A DNA stretch of 64,000 nt from Aeromicrobium sp. GTDB lineage: Bacteria; Actinomycetota; Actinomycetes; Propionibacteriales; Nocardioidaceae. The position numbers were made by a program, and so were the translations under genes. Of the stretch, positions 44,564 to 52,868 are shown piece after piece (positions within the stretch are counted from its first letter, which is position 1; every line of letters begins with the position of its first letter). The stretch covers positions 1 through 64,000 of the forward strand of contig NZ_JAGLCD010000019.1 in NCBI RefSeq assembly GCF_023146395.1, read 5' to 3'. A model generated the notes under the pieces. The model saw only the letters and a list, made by a program, of their open reading frames with translations, was not told the origin of the DNA and ran no database searches.

Positions 44564-45676
44564 ATGAGGCCGCACCCGCTCCTCGCGCTGCGCCGGATGC
44601 CGTCGCCCCGGGAGTCCCTCGCCGACCGCTGGGCCACGCTGCGCCGACGGTGGCGGCTCATCCTGCGGCTCAGCGTCTCGACCGCCGCGGCGTTCGCGAT
44701 CGCCACCCATCTGCTGGGTCACCAGCAGGCGTTCTTCGCGCCGATCGCCGCCGTCATCGTCATCATCGCCGGCGCCGGACAACGGGGCCGCACCACGGTC
44801 GAGCTCGTCGTCGGGGTCGCGATCGGCGTGTTCGTCGGCGAGCTGCTGATCATGTCGATCGGGCGCGGTGCCTGGCAGATCGCGCTGGTCGTCGCCCTCA
44901 CCGTCGCGGTCGCGACCCTGGTCGGCATCAAGGGCCTCGCCCTGACCCAGGCCGCGAACTCCGCCGTGCTGCTGGCGGCCGTCCTGCCCGCGTCGGGCGC
45001 AGCCGACCCTGCCGTGACGAGATTCCTCGACGCGCTCGTGGGCGGGGCGTGCGGCCTGGCGATGGTGCTGCTGCTGCCGCGCAACCCGGTGCGCGACATG
45101 AACCTCCAGGTGCAACGACTCCTGGAGGACATCGCCGAGGTGCTCGACCGGGTGGCGCAGTCGATGCGCACGGGTGACGCTGCACTCGCCGACATCGCGC
45201 TCGGCCAGGCGCGATCGGCCCAGACGCTGATGGACTCGGTGTCGTCGACGGGCGTCAACGTGGCCGAGATCGCGCGGATGTCGCCGGTCCGGTGGCGCCA
45301 GCGCGACGAGCTGCAACGCTTCGTGGGCTCGGTGCGCGACCTCGACAACGCGCTGCGCGACGTGCGAGTCCTGGCGCGTCGCGTGGCGGCGATGCTCCGC
45401 CACGGTGAGACCGCGCCGGACGACATGCAGCGGGCCATCGAACGCATGGGTTCGGCGGTGCGGATTTACGCCGACGACCTCGCGACCCACGACACCTTCG
45501 CCGAGGCGCGCGACGAGCTGATCGACGCGGCCCGGCTGGCGATCACCTGTCTGCAGGGGGAGATCACGATCAACACCGCCGCGATCGGCGCTCAGGTGCG
45601 GTCGCTCGCCGCCGACCTGCTCTCGGCCAGTGGCGTGACCCGCGACGAGCTCGGCGAGCTGCTCGCGTTCGACTGA
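44564..45676 (+). CDS. FUSC-family (aromatic acid exporter-like) membrane protein
   Basis: This 370-residue protein has about six membrane segments in the first 180 residues ('AAAFAIATHLLGHQQAFFAPIAAVIVI' and 'GVAIGVFVGELLIMSIG' are typical of FUSC/ArAE proteins). A long cytoplasmic alpha-helical domain rich in Arg/Asp follows. Such proteins export aromatic acids or act at the membrane in complexes whose role is unclear. It is half the length of the duplicated YccS type, so a dimer is expected. The substrate is not predictable. Confidence 0.85.
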   Translation: MRPHPLLALRRMPSPRESLADRWATLRRRWRLILRLSVSTAAAFAIATHLLGHQQAFFAPIAAVIVIIAGAGQRGRTTVELVVGVAIGVFVGELLIMSIGRGAWQIALVVALTVAVATLVGIKGLALTQAANSAVLLAAVLPASGAADPAVTRFLDALVGGACGLAMVLLLPRNPVRDMNLQVQRLLEDIAEVLDRVAQSMRTGDAALADIALGQARSAQTLMDSVSSTGVNVAEIARMSPVRWRQRDELQRFVGSVRDLDNALRDVRVLARRVAAMLRHGETAPDDMQRAIERMGSAVRIYADDLATHDTFAEARDELIDAARLAITCLQGEITINTAAIGAQVRSLAADLLSASGVTRDELGELLAFD

Positions 45677-45702
45677 CGCTCGATCCCGCGGGCGTGTCCG
45701 TC

Positions 45703-45732
45703 TCGACACGGAGCTTGTCGGCGCGCTAGCCT
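45703..45732 (+). promoter_or_regulatory. Sigma-70-type promoter before the leader ORF
   Basis: TCGACA (45703-45708, five of six -35 matches) and TAGCCT (45727-45732) are spaced by 18 bp. Transcription would start near 45739, giving a short leader with the strong ribosome site at 45751. Confidence 0.6.
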
Positions 45733-45750
45733 GCCTTCACCAGCACGACG

Positions 45751-45760
45751 AAGGAGGTGA
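45751..45760 (+). promoter_or_regulatory. Near-perfect Shine-Dalgarno AAGGAGGTGA
   Basis: The site can pair over its whole 10-nt length with the 16S rRNA 3' end. It lies 5 nt before GTG 45766. Such complete sites are unusual among the genes of this window. Confidence 0.75.
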
Positions 45761-45765
45761 ACCCT

Positions 45766-45876
45766 GTGACGAATCCCATCACGACGACCAACGCGTACCG
45801 CGCGTCGTCGAGCCCCGCGTTCGACGCCGTCCGATTCCTCGCCGGTTCACCCTCCGGAGTCATGCACCTGCCGTAG
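45766..45876 (+). CDS. 36-codon small ORF, possible leader peptide
   Basis: A GTG-started ORF of 36 codons begins 'VTNPITTTNAYR' and ends 'GVMHLP'. It has a promoter, a near-perfect ribosome site and, 21 nt after its stop, an intrinsic terminator followed by another ORF. The peptide is rich in Thr, Ser and Ala and has no run of a rare or single amino acid, so a classical amino-acid attenuator is not obvious. It could be a leader that senses ribosome stalling, or an independent small protein with its own terminator. No homologue is recognised. Confidence 0.55.
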   Translation: MTNPITTTNAYRASSSPAFDAVRFLAGSPSGVMHLP

Positions 45877-45897
45877 CCTCAGCACGGCACGTCCATC

Positions 45898-45930
45898 ACC
45901 GCTCCGGATCCATGATCCGGGGCGGTTTTT
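45898..45930 (+). terminator. Intrinsic terminator/attenuator with U-tract
   Basis: A 13-bp stem with one G-U pair (45898-45910 with 45914-45926), a CAT loop and TTTTT (45926-45930) make this the only canonical rho-independent terminator I found in the window. It lies between the leader ORF and the next ORF, 32 nt before the ATG at 45962. Confidence 0.85.
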
Positions 45931-45961
45931 CGTATTCACTCACCGAGAAAGGAGGCGCGCC

Positions 45962-46234
45962 ATGACCATCACCCCCACCCCACGCACCGACGAGACCATG
46001 CCCGCACACCCCCATCCGACCACCCGTTCCGGCCCCACAGCCGGCCGAGCCACCCGGAAGGAGGTGTCGGACATGACCCGTCTCGGTCGCCAGGCCCGCG
46101 TCAAGCGCGCCTGGGACGAGCTGTCGGAGGCGGACCGCCAGGTCCTGCTGAACCAGGCGCGCGAGCGGCGCGTCCAGCAGGCGGAGCGCGATGCGCGCAT
46201 CGCCGAGGTGTACAACGCGCGCCTCAACCGATAG
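45962..46234 (+). CDS. Small hypothetical protein with two possible starts
   Basis: The frame encodes 90 residues from ATG 45962, which has GAAAGGAGG upstream. A second, stronger site AAGGAGGTG (46058-46066) lies 6 nt before an in-frame ATG at 46073, which would give a 53-residue Arg/Glu-rich helical protein ('RQARVKRAWDELSEADRQVLL...'). The region before the internal ATG is Thr/Pro/His-rich and less protein-like. The short product looks like a basic helical protein that may bind nucleic acid, but no family is recognised. It follows the attenuator-like terminator and precedes the antiporter gene by 61 bp. Confidence 0.6.
   Translation: MTITPTPRTDETMPAHPHPTTRSGPTAGRATRKEVSDMTRLGRQARVKRAWDELSEADRQVLLNQARERRVQQAERDARIAEVYNARLNR
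46058..46066 (+). promoter_or_regulatory. Internal strong Shine-Dalgarno AAGGAGGTG
   Basis: It lies 6 nt before the in-frame ATG at 46073 inside the 45962-46234 ORF. It suggests that translation of a 53-residue product starts here. Confidence 0.6.
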
Positions 46235-46295
46235 TCGCGCCCGTCCCTCACGCCACGGCCTCGTCGGTCTTCGCCGGTGGTGCCACCATCGAGGC

Positions 46296-47990
46296 ATGCA
46301 ACCGATGGAGCTCGCCGTGCTCGGAGTCCTCGTGGTCGTGGCGGTCTGCGTGGTCTCGCCGCGGCTCGGCGTGGCCGCGCCGCTGTCCCTGGTCGCGGTG
46401 GGCGTCGGCCTGTCGTTCGTCCCGGGCGTGCCCGACGCCCAGATCGATCCCGAGATCGTGCTCGCCGGCGTCCTGCCACCGCTGCTGTACGCCTCGTCGG
46501 TGACGATGCCGATCACCGACTTCCGCCGCGACCTCAAGGCGATCGGCGGCCTGTCGGTGATTCTCGTGATCGTCACCTCGACCGTGCTCGGCCTGCTGCT
46601 GCCGCTCGTCGTGCCGGGCATCGGGTTCGCCGAGGCCTTCGCCCTGGGCGCCATCGTGAGCCCGACCGATGCCGTCGCGACGTCGATCGCCCGCCGGACC
46701 GGGGCCCCGCCGCGCCTGCTGACGGTCCTCGACGGCGAGAGCATGCTCAACGACGCGACGGCCCTGGTGCTGCTGCGGAGCGCCGTGGCGGCCACGGGGA
46801 TCAGCATCTCGGTGCTCGACGTCGGGGTCGATCTGCTGCTCGCCGTGGCCGTCGCATGCCTCGTGGGCGTCGTCGTCGCGGCGGCCAGCCTGCTGGCCCG
46901 GTCCTTGGTCAAGGACGCGACCGTCGCCACGGCGATCTCGTTCGTGGTGCCCTTCGTGGCCTACGCGCCGGCCGAGCACCTGGGCGCGTCGGGCCTCGTG
47001 GCCGTCGTGGTGGCCGGGCTAGCGATCGGCTCCCGCGGCTACGTCGAGCTGCGTCCCGAGGACCGCGTGGCCGAGCGGATCAACTGGCGCACGATCGCCT
47101 TCCTGCTCGAGGGCGCGGTCTTCCTGGTCATGGGTCTGCAGCTGCGCCCGCTGTGGGACGACTTCTCCGGCACCGGGCAGTCGGTGGGTCTGATGGCCGG
47201 AGTCGCGGCGCTCGTGCTGGCGGTCGTGCTCGTGGCGCGGGTGCTGTTCACGGGGGTCCTGCTCCTGAGCCTGCGCGGCGACCGGCGCCAGCACGAGGCC
47301 TCTCGCCCGCGGATGGCCGCTCTGCGCGACTACCTGACCTCGCCGGAGGCCCAGCGCCACTCGGCGGCCCGTCGGCAACGGGCCCTGAAGGCGATCCAGC
47401 GGCGCGAGCACGACATCACCTTCTACGGCGAGCAGTCGATGAGCGCGCGCGACGGACTGGTGCTGACCTGGGCCGGCATGCGCGGCTGCATCACGGTGGT
47501 CGCGGCCCAGACGCTGCCGCACGACCTCGCGCAACGTGACCTGCTGGTGCTCGTGGCCTTCGGCGTGGCCGGTGCTTCGCTGCTCGTCCAGGGCGGCACG
47601 CTCGCGTTCGTGGTGCGCCGCCTGGGGGTGCTGGACGACCGGGAGGCGGCCCGTCGGGACCAGCTCGGCTCCCTCGTCGCCGCGCTCGCCGACGTGTCGC
47701 AGTCCCGGTGCGACGAGGCGGAGGTCGAGGGCCTGGACGGCCGGCCGATCGACCCCGCGGTCGTGCAGCACGTCCGGCGCCGCTCGACCCCGGCGGCCGA
47801 GTGGGCGTGGGCGGGGGTCGAGGGAGCCGAGCGCGACCGCCTCCTGCAGGACTTCCGGACGCTGCAGGCGCTGGTGATAGAGGACCAGCGCGAGGCGCTG
47901 CTCGACCTCCGCTCCGAGGGACGGTACGACTCCGTCGTGATCGGCGAGCTCCTCGATCGTCTCGATGCCGTGCAGTCGTGGGTCCGGTGA
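46296..47990 (+). CDS. Na+/H+ antiporter, CPA1 (NhaP-like) family
   Basis: This 564-residue protein has about 12 membrane segments in the first 420 residues and a hydrophilic C-terminal tail of ~140. Landmarks are 'GAIVSPTDAVATSIARRTGAP' (ion-site Asp in SPTDAV, ~127) and 'LDGESMLNDATALVLL' (Asn-Asp pair, ~150), both conserved in CPA1 exchangers. 'TWAGMRGCITVVAAQTLP' (~390) is the conserved late helix. It should exchange cytoplasmic Na+ or K+ for protons. ATG 46296 is preferred; the frame upstream of it is non-homologous. A second ATG at 46305 is possible. Confidence 0.92.
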   Translation: MQPMELAVLGVLVVVAVCVVSPRLGVAAPLSLVAVGVGLSFVPGVPDAQIDPEIVLAGVLPPLLYASSVTMPITDFRRDLKAIGGLSVILVIVTSTVLGLLLPLVVPGIGFAEAFALGAIVSPTDAVATSIARRTGAPPRLLTVLDGESMLNDATALVLLRSAVAATGISISVLDVGVDLLLAVAVACLVGVVVAAASLLARSLVKDATVATAISFVVPFVAYAPAEHLGASGLVAVVVAGLAIGSRGYVELRPEDRVAERINWRTIAFLLEGAVFLVMGLQLRPLWDDFSGTGQSVGLMAGVAALVLAVVLVARVLFTGVLLLSLRGDRRQHEASRPRMAALRDYLTSPEAQRHSAARRQRALKAIQRREHDITFYGEQSMSARDGLVLTWAGMRGCITVVAAQTLPHDLAQRDLLVLVAFGVAGASLLVQGGTLAFVVRRLGVLDDREAARRDQLGSLVAALADVSQSRCDEAEVEGLDGRPIDPAVVQHVRRRSTPAAEWAWAGVEGAERDRLLQDFRTLQALVIEDQREALLDLRSEGRYDSVVIGELLDRLDAVQSWVR

Positions 47991-48010
47991 TCCGGAGAGA
48001 CTCTGCGTAA

Positions 48011-49318
48011 TCACCGCTGCGGTAGACCGAGTATCAAGGCGCGGTAGAACGAGACTCCGTCGGCCAGCGACGCGATCGCGACGTGCTCGTCGATCCCGTG
48101 GATCGAATCGCGCTGACGCCGGGACATCCGGAGCGGTGCGAAACGGTGCACGGCGTCGGCGAAATCGGCGAAGTACCGGCTGTCTGTGCTGCCGGACTGC
48201 AGGTACGGCACGACCTGGAGGTGGGGATCGATCGCTGCGACGGCGCGCTGCAGAAGATCCCATTGCGGTCCGTGACTCGGCGACGAAGGCGATGGTGGGT
48301 CGCCGCGCACTTCGTGGACGTCGACGCCGAGATCGTCCAGAAGGTCGTTCAATCGAGCCACGAGCGTGTCGACATCGTCGCCGGGTGCGAGGCGGACATT
48401 GACCGAGGCCGTGGCGCGGTCGGCAATGACGTTGTCGGCGTGGCCGGCGCTCAACCTGGTGACTGCCATCGTCGTCGCGGTGAGTGCAGCCATTTCCGGT
48501 CCCATCGACCGCAGCCGATCGGCCACGTCCGCGTCCGAGAGATGGGAGAGGTCGGGGAGGTTGTCCAACGACTGCACCATCGAGCGGACCGTGCGATCGA
48601 GACGCACAGCCGGGTCGTGGCGGCAGACCCGGGACACGGCGTCGGCTAGGCGCTCGATTGCCGATCCGGTCACGGGCACCGAGGAGTGCCCGCCGCGGCC
48701 GGTCGCTAGCAGGGTGAGGTCGACTGTGCCCTTCTCAGCAACGGCCACCATGGCCTGAGCGCCGCGTGCACCAGGAATCATGTCCTCGACGATCGCGCCA
48801 CCCTCGTCACTCACGAGCCAGGGTCGAACTCCGTGAGACTGCAACCACCCCGCGGCGAGACGGGCACCGGTGCCGTGGGTCTCCTCGTCGGCTCCGCTGA
48901 ACAGGTAGATGTCCTGGGCCGGCACGTGGCCCGCCTCGATCAGGTCCTCGACGCTGTCGAAGAGGCACGCCAGGGCGCCCTTGTCGTCCAACGTCCCGCG
49001 CCCGTGCACCATGCCCTCGCCGAGCACGCCGGCGAACGGCTCGTGGTGCCAGGTGCTGGGTGGAGCGGGGACGACGTCGTGGTGAGCCATCAGCACGACC
49101 GGATGGCGATCGCTGCGGCCCGGCCAGTGGAACAGAAGCGAGTCGTTCTCGGGCAAGGGCACGAGTCGTGTGCTCGAGTGGATGTGCGGATACAGGCGAC
49201 GCAACGTGCGACGAAACGCGGCAAACTCCTGCTCGTCGCGCTCCAGCTCGTCCGAGACAGTGCGGTGGCGAACCAGAGCGGCCAGTCGGTCGGCGGTCCG
49301 TGACGACGACGTGGTCAT
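48011..49318 (-). CDS. M20-family metallohydrolase (deacylase/peptidase)
   Basis: This 435-residue di-zinc enzyme removes acyl groups or splits dipeptides. Ligand motifs are 'MAHHDVVPAP' (His/Asp), 'GRGTLDDKGAL' (bridging Asp), 'GADEETHGTGA' (catalytic Glu) and 'VSDEGGA'. A dimerisation domain lies in the middle, and the last ligand His is in 'SIHGIDEHV'. It is the last gene of the eight-gene amino-acid operon and overlaps the alpha/beta-hydrolase gene by 4 bp. In this context it may release free L-amino acids from N-acyl-L-amino acids, as in the NSAR pathways; succinyl-diaminopimelate desuccinylase-like or carboxypeptidase activity is an alternative. Confidence 0.9.
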   Translation of the reverse strand: MTTSSSRTADRLAALVRHRTVSDELERDEQEFAAFRRTLRRLYPHIHSSTRLVPLPENDSLLFHWPGRSDRHPVVLMAHHDVVPAPPSTWHHEPFAGVLGEGMVHGRGTLDDKGALACLFDSVEDLIEAGHVPAQDIYLFSGADEETHGTGARLAAGWLQSHGVRPWLVSDEGGAIVEDMIPGARGAQAMVAVAEKGTVDLTLLATGRGGHSSVPVTGSAIERLADAVSRVCRHDPAVRLDRTVRSMVQSLDNLPDLSHLSDADVADRLRSMGPEMAALTATTMAVTRLSAGHADNVIADRATASVNVRLAPGDDVDTLVARLNDLLDDLGVDVHEVRGDPPSPSSPSHGPQWDLLQRAVAAIDPHLQVVPYLQSGSTDSRYFADFADAVHRFAPLRMSRRQRDSIHGIDEHVAIASLADGVSFYRALILGLPQR

Positions 49319-50253
49319 GGCGTGCCGTCCAGGTGTCTCGTCAGGAACTCCACCACGCACTGCTGCGCCTGCTGGGCCTCTGGAAGGCGCGGTTCGCTCG
49401 TGAAGGTGTGCCACATGCCCTCCCAGAGGCGCAGGTGCACATCGCTCTCGGCCGCGCGGAGGTGCCAGTACAGCCGCACGCAGTCGCTCAGGAGGAGGTC
49501 GCGGGTGCCGCTGACCAGCAAGGTTGGCGCCACGGGACCGGCCGCAGGACCCAGCACTGGTGAGAGTCGCGGATCGGTCAGGTCGTGCCCCTTGGCATAG
49601 AGCCGTCGCGTCATGCGCAGCTGGCTGCGCGAGGCGAGCACGGGGTCCCGTCGACGATTGCCCCGATGAGAGTCGCCAACCAGGCGTGCGTCGACCAGGG
49701 GGGAGTACAGCACGGCGGCCGCGGGCTGGGTCCGGCCCTCGGCGGCACGGCGAAGCATGGCCCCGAGCAGGAGGTTGCCCCCTGCCGAGACCCCCGAGAC
49801 CACGATCGGCACGTCGCCGTCGAGCATCTCGTCGAGCACGTCGTCGACGGCCTTCAGCGGTTCGGGGAAGGGGTGCTCGGGGGCCAACGGGTAGTCCACG
49901 CTGAACGTCCGCAAGCCAGTGAGGTGGCACAACATCGCTGAGGTGGTGTCCTGGGCCGAGCCGAAGGCGAAGGCGCCCCCATGGAGGTGGAGCAGCAGTC
50001 CCTGCCGCTGCGGCCCCCCGGCGGGGTTCAGCTCGACCACGGGGACCCCGGCGACCGCGTCGTGAGCGGGCGGTTCCAGCCAGCGTGCGGCGAGTCCCTC
50101 GGCCTCCGTCCGGCTGCTCGACATGAGGCGTTCACGGACCAGAGGCACCCAGCGCGCGGCTCCCGGAAGGAATCCTGGAACCGCGCCGAATGGGCGCTCG
50201 CGCGACAGACGATCCGCCTCTCGCGACACGGTGGCGACGCCCCGGCTTCTCAC
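49315..50253 (-). CDS. Alpha/beta hydrolase, hormone-sensitive-lipase family
   Basis: This 312-residue esterase-type hydrolase has the oxyanion motif '[11 protein letters not shown]' (~85), nucleophile Ser in '[11 protein letters not shown]' (~150), and catalytic Asp and His in 'GTRDLLLSD' (~248) and 'WEGMWHTF' (~280). The GTG start overlaps the ABC ATPase stop (GTGA). It lies between transport and deacylation genes, so it may remove an ester or amide group from an imported amino-acid derivative. The exact substrate is unknown. Confidence 0.88.
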   Translation of the reverse strand: MRSRGVATVSREADRLSRERPFGAVPGFLPGAARWVPLVRERLMSSSRTEAEGLAARWLEPPAHDAVAGVPVVELNPAGGPQRQGLLLHLHGGAFAFGSAQDTTSAMLCHLTGLRTFSVDYPLAPEHPFPEPLKAVDDVLDEMLDGDVPIVVSGVSAGGNLLLGAMLRRAAEGRTQPAAAVLYSPLVDARLVGDSHRGNRRRDPVLASRSQLRMTRRLYAKGHDLTDPRLSPVLGPAAGPVAPTLLVSGTRDLLLSDCVRLYWHLRAAESDVHLRLWEGMWHTFTSEPRLPEAQQAQQCVVEFLTRHLDGTP

Positions 50254-51020
50254 GAGACCCTCGTCAGGAACTCGCGCGTTCGGGGACTCTGCGGATCGAT
50301 GATGACGTCGCGGGCCGGGCCGTGCTCGACGATCTGGCCCTCGTCCATGAAGACCACCGTGTCCGCGACTTCTCGGGCGAAGGAGACCTCGTGCGTGACG
50401 ACCATCATCGTCATGCCCTCCGCCGCGAGGGCTTTCATGACAGTCAGGACCTCGCCGACGAGCTCGGGGTCCAGGGCACTCGTCGGTTCGTCGAACAGCA
50501 TGGCCCGCGGCCGCATCGCCAGGGCACGGGCGATGGCGACGCGTTGCTGTTGTCCGCCGGACAGGTGCCGCGGATAGGCGTTGGCCTTCTCGGCGAGTCC
50601 AACGCGCTCGAGGAGCCACCGGGCGTGCTCCTCAGCCTCGGCTCGAGGGCGACGACTGACGCCGATCGGCCCCTCCACGACATTCTCGAGAGCCGTCATG
50701 TGAGGGAACAGGTTGAACCGCTGGAAGACCATGCCGATCTGCGCGCGGCGACGCTGCACCTCGCGGTCTGGCAGCTCTTGCAGGTGGTCCCCATGGTCGG
50801 CATAGCCGACCATCTGCCCATCGACCCAGATCCGCCCCGCTTGAATCTTCTCCAAGTGGTTGACGCAGCGCAGCAGGGTGGACTTGCCGGATCCGGAGGG
50901 TCCGATGATGCAGCACACTTCCCCTGGCGCGACCGCGAGGTCGATGCCGCGCAGCACCTCGGTACGGCCGAATCGCTTGTAGACCCCTTCGGCGAGGATC
51001 AGCGGGGTGTGAACGTTCAT
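50250..51020 (-). CDS. Polar amino-acid ABC transporter ATPase (GlnQ/HisP-like)
   Basis: This 256-residue ATPase has Walker A 'GPSGSGKST' (~38), the Q-loop '[19 protein letters not shown]' (~95), signature '[15 protein letters not shown]' (~150) and Walker B '[12 protein letters not shown]' (~172). 'FNLFPHMT' marks the amino-acid (PAAT) subfamily. The ATG at 51020 overlaps the permease stop (ATGA). It powers the permease and binding protein encoded just upstream. Confidence 0.95.
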   Translation of the reverse strand: MNVHTPLILAEGVYKRFGRTEVLRGIDLAVAPGEVCCIIGPSGSGKSTLLRCVNHLEKIQAGRIWVDGQMVGYADHGDHLQELPDREVQRRRAQIGMVFQRFNLFPHMTALENVVEGPIGVSRRPRAEAEEHARWLLERVGLAEKANAYPRHLSGGQQQRVAIARALAMRPRAMLFDEPTSALDPELVGEVLTVMKALAAEGMTMMVVTHEVSFAREVADTVVFMDEGQIVEHGPARDVIIDPQSPRTREFLTRVS

Positions 51021-51946
51021 GACAGCCTCCTGGGGACGGGAGCGTGAAATCGCGCCAGCGAAATTCGGACACGGTGGGTCCACGGCGTCGTGTCGACCTC
51101 ATGGGCCCCCCGTGAGTACCGCTTCTCGAGCCTGGCCTGTCCGATGGAGAGGATCGTGGTCAGTGTGATGTACCAGATGCTGGCCGCGATCAGTAGCGGG
51201 ATGGTCTGGAAGGTCTGGGAGTAGATCGTCTGAGTGACGTACAGCAGGTCGGCGACCGCGACCACTGACACCAGAGCCGTGGTCTTGAGCATCCCGATCG
51301 TCTCGTTGCCGGTCGGGGGAATGATCACTCGCATCGCCTGAGGCAGCACGATGCGACGCATGATGCGTGCGCGTGACATCCCGAGTGACTGGGCAGCCTC
51401 GCGCTGACCGTCGTCGACCGACAACAGGCCCGCTCGCACGATCTCCGACATGTAGGCCGCCTCGTTGAGTCCGAGAGCCAGAAGGGCCGCCGCCATCGGG
51501 GTGATGATCGTGTTGGCGTCGAGCGTGACCCAGGGCTCGAGGCCGGGAACGCCGACCGCGATCACGGGGTACAGTGCGGCGAGGTTGAACCAGAAGATGA
51601 TCTGGACCAGCACTGGAGTCCCGCGGAAGAACCAGACGTAGAGGTCTGCGGCGCGTCGCACAAGCCACAGGTCGGACTGGCGCATGATCGCCAGCGTGAT
51701 GCCCAGCGCGACCCCGATCACCATGCAGATCACGGTGAGCTGCAAGGTCATGAGGGCCCCTTCGGCCAGTTGGCGCGAGAAGACGTAGTCCCAGGCCACG
51801 CTCCACTCAAAGCGCGGGTTGGTCGCAATGGAGCGCGCCAGCAACGCTGCGACGACGATGATGACTGCGCCGGCCCCCCAGCGCCACGGCCGTCGCAGGG
51901 GACGAACGGGCACCGGGGTGGTCGGTGATGCGGTGACGAGGTCCAC
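51017..51946 (-). CDS. Polar amino-acid ABC transporter permease (HisM/GlnP-like)
   Basis: This 309-residue membrane protein has a ~20-residue hydrophilic N-terminus and about five or six membrane segments. '[20 protein letters not shown]' is the conserved HisMQ start, '[18 protein letters not shown]' and the EAA loop '[24 protein letters not shown]' (~195) are family signatures. Only one permease gene is present, so it should form a homodimer. It starts at a GTG 3 nt after the binding-protein stop. Confidence 0.95.
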   Translation of the reverse strand: MDLVTASPTTPVPVRPLRRPWRWGAGAVIIVVAALLARSIATNPRFEWSVAWDYVFSRQLAEGALMTLQLTVICMVIGVALGITLAIMRQSDLWLVRRAADLYVWFFRGTPVLVQIIFWFNLAALYPVIAVGVPGLEPWVTLDANTIITPMAAALLALGLNEAAYMSEIVRAGLLSVDDGQREAAQSLGMSRARIMRRIVLPQAMRVIIPPTGNETIGMLKTTALVSVVAVADLLYVTQTIYSQTFQTIPLLIAASIWYITLTTILSIGQARLEKRYSRGAHEVDTTPWTHRVRISLARFHAPVPRRLS

Positions 51947-51949
51947 GTG

Positions 51950-52840
51950 TCAGACGCTTCCGGCGTCGATCGTGGCTTCGGTCAACACGTTGTCGCCGAG
52001 CCCGTAGGAATCAAGGATCTCCGCGTAGGTGCCGTCGTCCATGAGGTGCTGCAGCGCCGCTTGAAAGGCAGCGGCGAGCTGGGCGTCCTCGCGCGGGAAG
52101 GCGATGCCGACCAGGCCGACGTCAAGACTCATCGACACGTCGAACTCATCGCCAGTCGTTTCCACCAGGTATCCGGCCGAGGGCGACGGGATCACGGCGA
52201 CGTCGACCCGTCCGCTGCGCAGCGCGTTGACCAGGTCGTCCTGGCCGGTGAACTGCGAGAGGTCCAGTTGGGCGGCAGCAGGGCAACCGGGGGCAACCTG
52301 GGTCTGGAGGAACTCCACGATGTAGGTGCCGGACTGGGCGCCGACGCTGAGTCCGCAGAGGTCCTCCAGAGCGGCCGGCTGCTCCTCGGAGTCGCCGGTG
52401 ATCAGGAATGATCCACCCGTGGTCAGGTAGTCGACGAATGTCAGCTGCTTCTGGCGGTCGGGGGTGTCGGACATGCCGGTGAACGCCAGATCGTACTTGC
52501 CAGAGGCGAGCGACGGGATCATCGTGTCGTACGTGACGGCGTTGAATCGAAGCTCGAGGCCCAACAGGTCGCCGATGGCCTTGCCGAGATCCGGGTCGAG
52601 GCCGACCACGGTCTTGCCGTCAGTGTCGTAGAACTCGAATGGCGGGTACGGGACGTCGGAGGCGACCTCCAGAATGCCCGATTCGCGCACGTCGTCGGGC
52701 AGCATGGCCTGCAGTTCGGGGTCGATCCTGCTCGAGTCGATGTTCGGGGCGTCTGCGGTGTCGCTGCCGCAGGCGGACAGCACGCAGACTGCGAGTGCGC
52801 TGCCGAGGCCGACGGAGAGCCGGCGGAGGGTGGTGGACAT
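51950..52840 (-). CDS. Amino-acid-type periplasmic binding lipoprotein (family 3)
   Basis: This 296-residue lipoprotein has lipobox LSAC (Cys ~24) and an SBP_bac_3 fold. 'VASDVPYPPFEFYDTDGKTVVGLDPDLGKAIG' (~62-92) is the opening of that fold, 'MIPSLASGKYDLAFTGMSDTPDRQKQLTFVDY' the hinge/ligand region, and 'LQHLMDDGTYAEILDSYGL' the family's end. AAAGGA lies about 9 nt before ATG 52840. It probably binds an amino acid or N-acyl amino acid, as the neighbours suggest. The ligand is not proven. Confidence 0.93.
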   Translation of the reverse strand: MSTTLRRLSVGLGSALAVCVLSACGSDTADAPNIDSSRIDPELQAMLPDDVRESGILEVASDVPYPPFEFYDTDGKTVVGLDPDLGKAIGDLLGLELRFNAVTYDTMIPSLASGKYDLAFTGMSDTPDRQKQLTFVDYLTTGGSFLITGDSEEQPAALEDLCGLSVGAQSGTYIVEFLQTQVAPGCPAAAQLDLSQFTGQDDLVNALRSGRVDVAVIPSPSAGYLVETTGDEFDVSMSLDVGLVGIAFPREDAQLAAAFQAALQHLMDDGTYAEILDSYGLGDNVLTEATIDAGSV

Positions 52841-52868
52841 GGGGTTCCTTTCGGGGGAGGGGTGACCT

